The translations under genes and the position numbers were made by a program. A model generated the notes under the pieces. The model was not told where the DNA came from. It saw only the letters and a list, made by a program, of their open reading frames with translations, and made no database searches. A stretch of DNA of 64,000 nucleotides from the NCBI RefSeq assembly GCF_006715045.1, contig NZ_VFML01000001.1, forward strand, positions 3,750,501 to 3,814,500. Reading direction: 5' to 3'. This DNA comes from Amycolatopsis cihanbeyliensis. GTDB lineage: Bacteria; Actinomycetota; Actinomycetes; Mycobacteriales; Pseudonocardiaceae. This document shows, piece after piece, positions 46,700 through 54,387 of this stretch. The first letter of the stretch is position 1. Every line of letters begins with the position of its first letter.

Positions 46700-49303
46700 T
46701 CAGCCGGCGCCGAGGCAGACGAAGGGGCGGCGCAGTGGATCGGCGGCGGTGGCCTCGGCAAGTGCCACGGCGGGTTGCTCGCCGGCGGACAGCAGGCGGT
46801 GCAGGTCCGTCATGGTCTCCGCCGCCGCATGGTCACCGACCTTGGCCACCGCGCCGAACACCGACCGAGCCCCTGCGGCGAGCAGGGTTCCGGCGAAGCC
46901 GAGCGGTTCCTCACCGGGCCGGGTGTGGCTCATCGCCAGCTCGCAGGCGGCGAGCACCACGCGTTCCGGCAGCCGGTTGAGCCGGGTGGTCTCGTGCGCG
47001 TACAGCGGCCCGTCCACCAGCTCCAGCCGGGAGAACAGGGCGTTGGCCGGTTCGTGCGTGCCGTGCGCGGCCAGGTGCGCCAGCCGGGAGCCCTGCAGCT
47101 CGGACAGCACCGAGGTGCTGGTCGCCAGTTCGGCATCGACCAGATGCGCGTCCGGGTACACCAACCGCAGCTGCCGCACCTCGCCGACCGCGCCGGGGAC
47201 GCCCGGACCGCCCACCAGCAGCACCGGATCGTCCCCCTTCTCTTCCTGACCGCGCCGGGCCGTCGCGCCCAGCCAGGCTGTGGCCGAGGGGGCGACCGCG
47301 AGCGGGCGGCCGCGCAGCGAGGGCAGCGCCGACCACGGCAACGCGTACAGCGGGCCGATCGGCACGATCACCAGCTCCCGGTCGCCGATCGCCTCCCGCA
47401 ACGGCGCCAGCAGCAACTCGTCCAGGCGCTCGGCCCGCTTGCGGGCGGAGGTCGTGACGGCGTTGGCGAGTGCCTCCGGAAGTTGGTCCGGGGCCAGCGC
47501 GTCCAGGTCGGCATGCAGTTGCTTGGTGGTCTCCACGACATCGTCCAGCGGCCCGAGCCGAACCAGCCGGAACCGCCCGTCCCGGACCACCACCCCGGAC
47601 AGCGTGTCGCCCTGCCGGACCAGGCTGACCAGCGCCCGCTCGCCGAGCCGTTCGGCCACCTCCTCCGGCGCCGACACCGGGCGGGGCCTGCCCCACGGGC
47701 TGGTGTACCAGCCGAGCCTGCTCACCTCCCGCTGCAGAGCGGCGTAGCGCTTCTCAAGCGTGGCAACGGGTTTGCCCTCCAGCCGCAGTTGCTGGACGGT
47801 CCGCTGCACGCTGCGCATCTCGGTGATCCGGCTGGCGAACACCTGGTCCTCGATCACCGGCATCGGCTCGTACCGGAACACCTGCGCCCTGGTGCGCTCC
47901 TGCCAGGCGAGCACCCGCCGCGCCCCGGACTGCCCGCGGGCGCGTTCCAGCACCACCCGCACGCCGAGCCGGCCGAGCTCCTGGCCGTGCACGGCGGTTC
48001 CGGACAGCAGGTCCAGCCCGCCCATCCGGTCCCGGATCAGGCCCAGCTCGGTCAACCCGGCCCGCGCCTGCGCCAGAGCCGAGCGGTGCCTTCCGGCGGC
48101 CACCGCCAGCTCGGCCCGGCACAACCTGCGCAGCATCCGGTGGTCCACCGGGGTGGTCCGGCGCGGCTTCGGTACCTCGGCGAGCAGTGCCTCCGCGGCC
48201 TCCACCGAGCCGCGGCGCAGTAGCAGCCGCACGGCGAGCAGGTGGGCGACCGCGGTCTCGTCCCGCAGCCCGAACTCGGCCAGCCGATCGGCGACCTCCC
48301 GCAACCGAGCCGGCAACTGGGTGCCGGGCCTGCCGTCGCTTTCCAGCACCGCCAGCGCCTCGGCGCGCAGCCGGGCCAGCGCGGCCACCTCGGCCCAGGA
48401 CGCGCTCTCCCGGCGCAGGAACCGGCGCCGCGCGGCGGTCGCCAGGCGCTTGGCCATCGCGAAGTCGCCCTCCAGGATGGCCGCGGCGGCCCTGGCCACC
48501 TCGGCTTCGGCGATGTCCTGGATGCGGCGAGTACGGCGCATCTCCGGCAGTGCCTCGTCGAGCAACCGGGCGGCTTCGTCGGCCAGTCCGGCGGACAGCA
48601 GGGCGCGCGCCTGGTCCAGCCGCAGTTTGGACAGCGAGCCCGGTCCCTCGGACACGAAGATCCGCGCGGCCTTCTCGTAGTGGTGCAGCGCTCCCGGCAC
48701 GTCCCCGACCAACTGGGCCTGGTCACCGAGGTTGTGCCGGACCTTGCCCTCGAGCTGCTTGAGCCCCCGCGCCACGCACAGGTCGTAGGCCTGCCGCAGG
48801 TCGACCAGCGCCGCCTCCGGATTGCCCATGAGGTTGTGCACGAAGGCCCGGTTCATCAGGTTTCCCGGCAGCATGACCCCGTTGTCGTCCGCCTCGTCCA
48901 CGGTGGGCAGGATCGCGTCGAACAGGGCAAGCGACTCGCGCAGCCGACCCGCCCGGTACAGGATCACCGCGCGCTGCAAGCCGATCACCGTCTTCAGCGA
49001 GCGGCGCGGTGACGCCCCCTGGGTCATCCGGGCGCGCACCGCCTCGGCGGCCTTCAACTGGCCGAGACCCGCGGCCGTGGAGGTGGTCTCCGCCTCGGCG
49101 TAGGCGAGGCTGATCAGGATCCGGGTGCGGATCTCCAGCCACACGTCGTCGATCTGGTCCACCGTGGCCAACCGCCGCAACGCGCGGTAACACAGCCGAA
49201 CGGACCTCACCTCGTCGTGATCGGCGGTGGCTTCTCTCGCACGTCGGTGGAGGTCACGTGCGGCGGCGACGGCGCGGCCGGCACGACTCGACGAATCGGG
49301 CAC
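46700..49303 (-). CDS. TPR-CHAT protein (caspase-like protease with tetratricopeptide repeats)
   Basis: 867 residues. About 40-560 is all-helical with TPR character (KLRLDQARALLSAGLADEAARLLDEALPEM; paired Leu/Ala pattern every 34-40 residues). The C-terminal CHAT domain has the Cys-His dyad: His747 in LAHLAAHGTH and Cys787 in VVLAACELA. There is no signal peptide. The start is GTG at 49303. TPR-CHAT proteases become active when partner molecules bind the helical part and cut a specific protein (as in Craspase). Gene order (sigma factor, small partner, CHAT) is seen in other actinomycetes; the target is unknown. Confidence 0.9.
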   Translation of the reverse strand: MPDSSSRAGRAVAAARDLHRRAREATADHDEVRSVRLCYRALRRLATVDQIDDVWLEIRTRILISLAYAEAETTSTAAGLGQLKAAEAVRARMTQGASPRRSLKTVIGLQRAVILYRAGRLRESLALFDAILPTVDEADDNGVMLPGNLMNRAFVHNLMGNPEAALVDLRQAYDLCVARGLKQLEGKVRHNLGDQAQLVGDVPGALHHYEKAARIFVSEGPGSLSKLRLDQARALLSAGLADEAARLLDEALPEMRRTRRIQDIAEAEVARAAAAILEGDFAMAKRLATAARRRFLRRESASWAEVAALARLRAEALAVLESDGRPGTQLPARLREVADRLAEFGLRDETAVAHLLAVRLLLRRGSVEAAEALLAEVPKPRRTTPVDHRMLRRLCRAELAVAAGRHRSALAQARAGLTELGLIRDRMGGLDLLSGTAVHGQELGRLGVRVVLERARGQSGARRVLAWQERTRAQVFRYEPMPVIEDQVFASRITEMRSVQRTVQQLRLEGKPVATLEKRYAALQREVSRLGWYTSPWGRPRPVSAPEEVAERLGERALVSLVRQGDTLSGVVVRDGRFRLVRLGPLDDVVETTKQLHADLDALAPDQLPEALANAVTTSARKRAERLDELLLAPLREAIGDRELVIVPIGPLYALPWSALPSLRGRPLAVAPSATAWLGATARRGQEEKGDDPVLLVGGPGVPGAVGEVRQLRLVYPDAHLVDAELATSTSVLSELQGSRLAHLAAHGTHEPANALFSRLELVDGPLYAHETTRLNRLPERVVLAACELAMSHTRPGEEPLGFAGTLLAAGARSVFGAVAKVGDHAAAETMTDLHRLLSAGEQPAVALAEATAADPLRRPFVCLGAG

Positions 49304-49354
49304 GCGCCCTATGGGAGCACACTCGTGATCGTCGAGCGTCAGCCGCCAGGGTAC

Positions 49355-49828
49355 TTACAACACCACGGTCGGCGTAACCACGGTGCGACAGGACGTGGCG
49401 TTGCCGAGTGTCACCACGATCTGGGTGGTGCCCCTCGGGACATCGTCCAGCACGAAGCGGCCGCCCTCGTCGGCCATCGTGGACGACGATCCGTGTTCGG
49501 CCACCCGCACCTCGACGCCGTACTCCCCGGCGGGGACGAGCCACCCGTCGATCCGATGATGTCGGCCGATCTTGGTCAGATTGATCATCACGGTCAGGTC
49601 GCTCACGGTGAACGTGATCGTGCCCTCGCCGCTGCCTCGCACGCCGGCCAGCGGGTCGGCTCGTTCCCAGCGGGCGACCTCGACGTCCAGATTCTCCAGC
49701 GCGATCGCGAACTGGATCCGCTCCACCAAGTCGTCGGGCGGCGGGTCGGCCTCGACCAGCCTGCCCACGCTCGCCATCAGCTCCCGGTTATCGGGCAAGC
49801 CCGCACCGTCCGGCCCGATCTCGTTCAT
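49355..49828 (-). CDS. small partner protein between ECF sigma factor and CHAT protease
   Basis: 157 residues. The N-terminal half holds DPPPDDLVERIQFAIALENLDVEVARW, a conserved helical segment. The C-terminal half is a small beta domain like the carboxypeptidase-regulatory fold (GYLVPAGEYGVEV-like: DGWLVPAGEYGVEVRVAEHG...GGRFVLDDVPRGTTQIVVTL). Its ATG overlaps the sigma-factor stop (ATGA), so the two are made together. It could be an anti-sigma or adaptor protein, but it has no zinc-binding HxxxCxxC motif of classical anti-sigma factors. Confidence 0.75.
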   Translation of the reverse strand: MNEIGPDGAGLPDNRELMASVGRLVEADPPPDDLVERIQFAIALENLDVEVARWERADPLAGVRGSGEGTITFTVSDLTVMINLTKIGRHHRIDGWLVPAGEYGVEVRVAEHGSSSTMADEGGRFVLDDVPRGTTQIVVTLGNATSCRTVVTPTVVL

Positions 49829-50433
49829 ACGCTGCCGCCCCCTTCGATGTCCAGCAGGTCTCGCATCTTGTTCAGGCAGCGGCCCCTGGTCGGCCCGATA
49901 CTGCCGGGTGGCATCCGCAGGGCTTCGGCGACCAGGCGGTACTCTGCTCGCCCCGCGAGAACGGTCAGCCGCAGCACTTCCTGGCAGTACTGCGGCAACC
50001 GAGCGAAGGCGCGCCAGATCCGGCGGTCCCGGTCGGCGCGCAATGCCTCGGCCTCCGGTGCCGGTTGTGTGCTCGGAACGGTCTCGGCGATCTCGTCGGT
50101 GAGCTGCACGGACCGGGGCTTCCCGCCGTTCACCCGCTGGCATTCCCTGCGGGTCGTGGTGATCAGCCAGGCGGCGAGTGCCCTCGGTTCCTTGACTTCG
50201 TCGAAGTGGCTGAACAACGCGAGCCACACGGTCTGTACGACGTCCTCGGCCACGTGCTGGTCGAGTCCGTTGCCCTTCGCGACATGCCACACCAGCGGGG
50301 TCAGCTCGGCGACCAACCGTTCGCGGGCGCGATGGTCCCCCGCCCGGGCCGCGTGCATACATGCCGCGTGCAGTTCATGGCCTTGCAAGCCCTCCCACGG
50401 AGGACCCGTTTCGGCGGTTCGAACATCTGTCAC
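49825..50433 (-). CDS. ECF-type RNA polymerase sigma factor
   Basis: 202 residues. Region 2 is visible as LVWHVAKGNGLDQHVAEDVVQTVWLALFSHFDEVKEPRALAAWLITTTRRECQR, region 4 as AFARLPQYCQEVLRLTVLAGRAEYRLVAEALRMPPGSIGPTRGRCLNKMRDLL. No region 1 or 3. The start is GTG at 50433. It sits in the middle of the protease cluster, so it probably drives part or all of it in response to a signal. Confidence 0.93.
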   Translation of the reverse strand: MTDVRTAETGPPWEGLQGHELHAACMHAARAGDHRARERLVAELTPLVWHVAKGNGLDQHVAEDVVQTVWLALFSHFDEVKEPRALAAWLITTTRRECQRVNGGKPRSVQLTDEIAETVPSTQPAPEAEALRADRDRRIWRAFARLPQYCQEVLRLTVLAGRAEYRLVAEALRMPPGSIGPTRGRCLNKMRDLLDIEGGGSV

Positions 50434-50538
50434 CGCATCCGCCCCACTTCGCGTGTCGACATCTCTTCAAGTCGGTGCCGCGAGTATTGCCAAGGTCTTG
50501 ACGGAAAGGACCGCCCTGGTAGGTGCCGAATACATAAG

Positions 50539-50907
50539 TCACTCGTTTGGAGTAGTGATTGCGGTCGTGGTCGCGAGCAACGGGAAGGTCAGGGAGCGGC
50601 GCGGGCCGTCCTCCCACGGCCGCGCCAGCTCCGCTGCCAGGAGGTGCCGGCCGGCGCCGACGATGTCGAACGCCAGCCGGCGAACCCCACCCTGACCAGG
50701 CGGACCCTGCTCCGGGCCCGCCCGACCCCCTTTAGGGTGCCCCTGAGCCCCGATGTGCTCGTCGGCCGTCAACCGGACCCCCTCCGGCAACCGCCAACGC
50801 CACCGGTAACCGGATGAGGGAACCTCCGGGAGCCGCAGCTCCACGGCGTCCCCCACGCGCAGCTCGGTCGTCCTCCCCGCATCGACCTGCGCCAACCGGA
50901 CCAGCAC
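50539..50907 (-). CDS. chagasin-like (I42 family) cysteine-protease inhibitor
   Basis: 122 residues with all three loops that define chagasins: PSSGYRW (30-36, loop NPTTGY/F), GQGG (71-74) and RPW (96-98). Chagasins block papain-family (C1) cysteine proteases by plugging these loops into the active site. No signal peptide is present, so it should act in the cytoplasm. The start is GTG at 50907 after AAGGA. A C1 protease is encoded two genes upstream in the same orientation, which makes that protease the likely target. Loop 4 is unusually long and Gly/Pro-rich. Confidence 0.88.
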   Translation of the reverse strand: MLVRLAQVDAGRTTELRVGDAVELRLPEVPSSGYRWRWRLPEGVRLTADEHIGAQGHPKGGRAGPEQGPPGQGGVRRLAFDIVGAGRHLLAAELARPWEDGPRRSLTFPLLATTTAITTPNE

Positions 50908-50931
50908 GGCACATTCCTTTCGAGCTCCAGG

Positions 50932-50973
50932 GGTGGTGGTAGCCGGCGGCCCCCTCGACTGCCGGCCACCACC
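50932..50973. terminator. possible attenuator/terminator hairpin before the inhibitor gene
   Basis: GGTGGTGG and GCCGGC (50932-50947) pair with GCCGGC and CCACCACC (50961-50973). It lies in the 85-bp gap between the repeat-protein stop and the inhibitor start, so it could reduce read-through and set the inhibitor's level. Confidence 0.5.
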
Positions 50974-50992
50974 AGCCTGTGGTTACGTCACC

Positions 50993-51676
50993 TCAGACCA
51001 GCAGTTGGTCGATCTGCCCGCTCGCGTCCTCGTGATAGTCCACGGGCAGGCCGTTGTTCTTCGCCGTCACCGCGAGCAGCAGCAGGTGGCTGTGCCCGGA
51101 CTCCGAGGCGGGCGACAGCCGACGCCAGCCGGTGCCCTGCACCCACACCCACACACCGGGCGAGGCGTTGTAGGAGAACAGGTGCGTGATCACCCGGTTG
51201 CGGCTCCAGCCGTCGGTCGAGCCATGGAGGCCGTTCTGCGGCACCGGTTGCGGCACCGGCTGCGGCGGCGCCGGCTGTGGCACGGGCGGCGACGCCGGAA
51301 AAGCCGCCGGAGGGACGGTGTTGGCGTGCGGGTTCCCCTGCGGGAGGTACGCAGGGACCAGCGCCATCGGCCCGTTGTTGCCATGCGCGGCGTACATCGG
51401 CGGCACCGTGTTGGCGTGCGGGTTGCCCTGCGGGACGTACGCAGGCGGCGGGGTGTTGGCGTGCGGATTGCCCTGCGGGTCACCCTGCGGGACGTACGCG
51501 TACATCGGCGGGACCGTGTTCGCGTGCGGATTTCCCTGCGGCACGAGATCCGGTGGTGTCGGCGGGGCGGCATCCGGCTGCTCCGGGCCGGGCATCTCGA
51601 AGTAGTCCGCCTTCGCGATGTCCGGTTCCTTCTCCCGCTGCTTCGCGGACCTCTCGCTCGCCTCGTTGGCTGGCAT
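50993..51676 (-). CDS. proline-rich repeat protein sharing the C1 protease's C-terminal domain
   Basis: 227 residues. After a charged N-terminus, the motif PQGNPHANT occurs four times (residues 46-54, 67-75, 82-90, 112-120), each followed by a Pro/Tyr-rich spacer (VPPMYA-like). A Pro/Gln-rich linker follows. The last 63 residues (HLFSYNASPGVWVWVQGTGW-RRLS...) match the last 63 of the C1 protease (RLFATAHDANGWAYLENLGW-TRLS...): shared L, F, W, GW, RLS and PV positions. There is no signal peptide. GGGGAG precedes the ATG. It may be a scaffold, substrate or decoy of the protease. Confidence 0.8.
   Translation of the reverse strand: MPANEASERSAKQREKEPDIAKADYFEMPGPEQPDAAPPTPPDLVPQGNPHANTVPPMYAYVPQGDPQGNPHANTPPPAYVPQGNPHANTVPPMYAAHGNNGPMALVPAYLPQGNPHANTVPPAAFPASPPVPQPAPPQPVPQPVPQNGLHGSTDGWSRNRVITHLFSYNASPGVWVWVQGTGWRRLSPASESGHSHLLLLAVTAKNNGLPVDYHEDASGQIDQLLV
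51317..51541. repeat. in-gene repeat coding for PQGNPHANT
   Basis: Four 27-bp units at 51515-51541, 51452-51478, 51407-51433 and 51317-51343 (leftward strand) encode the same nonapeptide with few synonymous changes. The high DNA identity points to recent duplication, so copy number may vary between strains. Confidence 0.85.
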
Positions 51677-51694
51677 CGTGCTCTCCCCTCGGAT

Positions 51695-52846
51695 TTAGTA
51701 CGCGATCTGGACCATGCTCAGCTCGTCGTTGTCGACGAACGGGGCAACCGGAAATCCACCGGCTCGCGCGTGGGTCAGCATCGCGAGTTTGTTCGTTGTG
51801 CTGTGCGACCCCCCGGACAGGCGCGTCCATCCCAGGTTTTCCAGGTACGCCCATCCATTGGCGTCATGCGCCGTCGCAAACAACCGCAGCGCGCGCTGCG
51901 GCGGGAGCCAGGCCCGCAGGTTCACCCCGGTGCAGCCGAGCGTGGTCGGCCGCGGATCCGGGTAGTCCTCGATGTAGGCCTCGCCGTAGGCAATTCGGAA
52001 GTAACCACGTTCACCCCAGTCCGCCCCCCACGAGTTCTTCGCGATCCAGCATCCCGCGGTGTCGTCCCACCCGACCAGCGCGACACAGTGGCCGCCACTG
52101 GTCTCCTCGGTGGTGTGTCGGTACACACCACCCGTGTAGTGGAACAGGTCGTTGTAGACGACGAGGCAAGCCGTCACCGGGCCGTAGCCGTAGATGTGAT
52201 GCTTGATCGCCGCCGGGTTCCGGCCGAGGTCCACCACGTCCTCCACCTTGGCGACGCGGTTGCCCCAGTCCGGATGCAACGACCCGGAACCGTCCTCGGT
52301 GTACGGAAAGTAGTCCTCGAACGTCACGCCTTTGGACATGCTGTCGTCGAACAACTCGTCCGGCCACGAACCGGTCTGATTCGTTCGGCCGCGTTCCGCC
52401 CCGTGTCCGAAGAACAGGTGCGCCTCGGACAGGTCGAGGTTCAGTCCCGGAGCACTCCTGGTGTAAGCGGCCGTTCCCTCCAGCGCGGCGACCGTTCCGA
52501 ACGCGCTGCAGGAGCCGCTTTCACCCTGGTCTTTCACCGGTGTGACGTAATCCCGGCCACTCAGGTTCCGCAGGTCGAACCGTTCGGGAAGGTTCGGCGT
52601 GGGAGCCAGCGCGGCAACGACCTCCTCACCCACGGTCCGGCGCGCGGCCTCGGCCATCCGCTGTGCCTGGTCCGCACGGGCGGTGACCTCATCGGAACTG
52701 GGCGCGGGAACCCCCAACCGGGCCACCCTGGACTCGGCCGGGAGCCTGCTCATCAGGGTCTCGCCGGCGAGCCACGGGTCCGCCAGCGCGGCGAGACCGG
52801 CGCGAACGGCCGCGATCTCCGCCGCGTGGGAACGGTCGGGGCTCAT
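51695..52846 (-). CDS. cytoplasmic papain-family (C1) cysteine protease
   Basis: 383 residues. The catalytic residues align with papain: Gln107 and Cys113 in VKDQGESGSCSAFG, His253 in SGGHCVALVG and Asn271 in AKNSWGADWGERGYF. The N-terminal 85 residues could be a pro-region. A second domain (321-383) follows and recurs in the next gene. There is no signal peptide, so it should be intracellular, which is unusual for bacterial C1 proteases. GGGAGG precedes the ATG at 52846. It is the first gene of the cluster with the repeat protein, inhibitor, sigma factor and TPR-CHAT protease. Confidence 0.92.
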   Translation of the reverse strand: MSPDRSHAAEIAAVRAGLAALADPWLAGETLMSRLPAESRVARLGVPAPSSDEVTARADQAQRMAEAARRTVGEEVVAALAPTPNLPERFDLRNLSGRDYVTPVKDQGESGSCSAFGTVAALEGTAAYTRSAPGLNLDLSEAHLFFGHGAERGRTNQTGSWPDELFDDSMSKGVTFEDYFPYTEDGSGSLHPDWGNRVAKVEDVVDLGRNPAAIKHHIYGYGPVTACLVVYNDLFHYTGGVYRHTTEETSGGHCVALVGWDDTAGCWIAKNSWGADWGERGYFRIAYGEAYIEDYPDPRPTTLGCTGVNLRAWLPPQRALRLFATAHDANGWAYLENLGWTRLSGGSHSTTNKLAMLTHARAGGFPVAPFVDNDELSMVQIAY

Positions 52847-53023
52847 GCGTCCTCCCGATGTCGAGGTGGAAACGCCATCGACCCATATGACGCAGCTACC
52901 ACCCCGTCAGATACACAACGGGTGGACTTTTTCTGAAGATTTTTTCCAACTAGGCCAATCGAGTGAGGGGTGAGTGCCACCTGCGCAGCTCGTGTTCACC
53001 CCAGGTGTCGATCAGGCTGCCGA

Positions 53024-53203
53024 TCAAGCGCTGGCGGGACGGCTGCGCGCCACGACCCGCGTCCCACATTCGTCGATCGAACGGACCTGTGCCGAGCCAC
53101 AGCAGCAGCGGGTCCACACGGTCTCACCCTCCGGTGTCCGGTGCCGGGACAGCACCCGGAACGGCCGGGCATCCGGCCAGCCACAGAACGGGCAGTTGCT
53201 CAC
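53024..53203 (-). CDS. small zinc-ribbon-like protein, 59 aa
   Basis: Begins (GTG) MSNCPFCGWPDARPF and continues with RHRTPEGETVWTRCCCGSAQVR. The CPFCG and CCCG pairs form a likely zinc ribbon, as in a family of short actinobacterial proteins of unknown function. The frame is open to 53281, but the GTG at 53203 with GAGG before it starts the conserved part. It diverges from the lysR gene. Confidence 0.65.
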   Translation of the reverse strand: MSNCPFCGWPDARPFRVLSRHRTPEGETVWTRCCCGSAQVRSIDECGTRVVARSRPASA

Positions 53204-53301
53204 CTCAGACCTTCCTTCCTGCTCGCTGATCTCCAGCGTGGAAGGCAAAACCCTGTGGGTCCAGGTTGGATGTTTGCACATGATCGTGAAGAATGGCCTA
53301 C

Positions 53302-54219
53302 ATGATCGACCTGCGGCGGCTTCATGTGCTGCGCGCGGTCGCGTACCACGGGACGGTGACCGCGGCGGCGCGGTCCCTGCACCTGACGCCCTCGGCGGCC
53401 TCGCAGCAGATTCGCCAGCTCGGCCGCGACCTCGGCGTGGTCCTGCTGGAACGGCACGGTCGCCGGGTCCGGCTCACCCCCACCGCGCGCACCCTGCTCA
53501 GCCACGCGGACGCGATCGAGTCGCGCTGGCAACGGGCCGAGGCCGAGTTGCTCCACACCGGCGCGGAACCGGCGGGCGTGCTGCGGATGGCCGGGTTCCC
53601 CACCGCGGTCAGCACGCTGCTCGCGCCGGTCACGGCCATCCTGCGGGACACCTGCCCCGCGCTGACCGTGCGGCTGCGCGAGGCGGAGCCCGCGGAGAGC
53701 TTCGACCTGTTGTTCGCCGGGGACACCGACCTGGCCGTGGTGGAGGCGACCCAGACCGGTCCAGCCGTGGGGGACCGGCGGTTCGACCAGCGCTCCCTGC
53801 TGGACGATCGGTACGACCTGCTGGTCCACCGGGAACACCGGTTCGCCGGGCGGAACTCGGTGGACCTGGCCGAACTGTCCGAAGAGGACTGGATCATCGG
53901 CGTGCCGGACAACACCTGCCGGGAGCACACCCTTGCCGCCTGCACCGCGGCCGGGTTCAGCCCGAACATCGCGCACGAGGCCGAGCAGTGGGACGTGGTG
54001 GCCACCCTGGTGGCCCACCGGCTCGGCGTCGCGCTGACTCCGCGGCTGCGGCAGCTGCCGCCGGACCTTCCGGTCGCCCACCTTCCGGTGACCGGGCCGA
54101 CCGTGCCCTCGCGGAAGTTCCTCACCTGCACCCGCCGCGGCGGCCGGGAGCTCCCGGCCGTCGCGGCGGCGTTGCGCGAGCTGGAGGCGTACGCGCTCAG
54201 CCGCCAGCGCTCGGGCTAG
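53302..54219 (+). CDS. LysR-family transcriptional regulator
   Basis: 305 residues. The winged HTH starts MIDLRRLHVLRAVAYHGTVTAAARSLHLTPSAASQQIRQLGRDLGVVLLERHGRRVRLT. The LysR effector domain follows (RLREAEPAESFDLLFAGDTDLAVVEA). An ATG three codons upstream (53293) is an alternative. No obvious target gene is adjacent: the divergent neighbour is a small zinc-ribbon gene. Confidence 0.93.
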   Translation: MIDLRRLHVLRAVAYHGTVTAAARSLHLTPSAASQQIRQLGRDLGVVLLERHGRRVRLTPTARTLLSHADAIESRWQRAEAELLHTGAEPAGVLRMAGFPTAVSTLLAPVTAILRDTCPALTVRLREAEPAESFDLLFAGDTDLAVVEATQTGPAVGDRRFDQRSLLDDRYDLLVHREHRFAGRNSVDLAELSEEDWIIGVPDNTCREHTLAACTAAGFSPNIAHEAEQWDVVATLVAHRLGVALTPRLRQLPPDLPVAHLPVTGPTVPSRKFLTCTRRGGRELPAVAAALRELEAYALSRQRSG

Positions 54220-54387
54220 GCGCCGTCGCACCGCGCCGGCCAACCGTCCACTGTGTCCAGATTGCCGGCACGACGTGGTTGCTCGGCGAACCTTCAGTGC
54301 CTGTTCCAAACTCGCGACACGGTCGGCTCGGCCGCGCGAGTTCTTCCACTCACCGTGAGCAGCTATCTCCAGCTCCGGAACAGGCTC

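Noticed and set aside
51317..51541. CRISPR or minisatellite outside a gene
   Set aside because: The repeats lie in one uninterrupted reading frame and code for the same nonapeptide, so they are a protein repeat.
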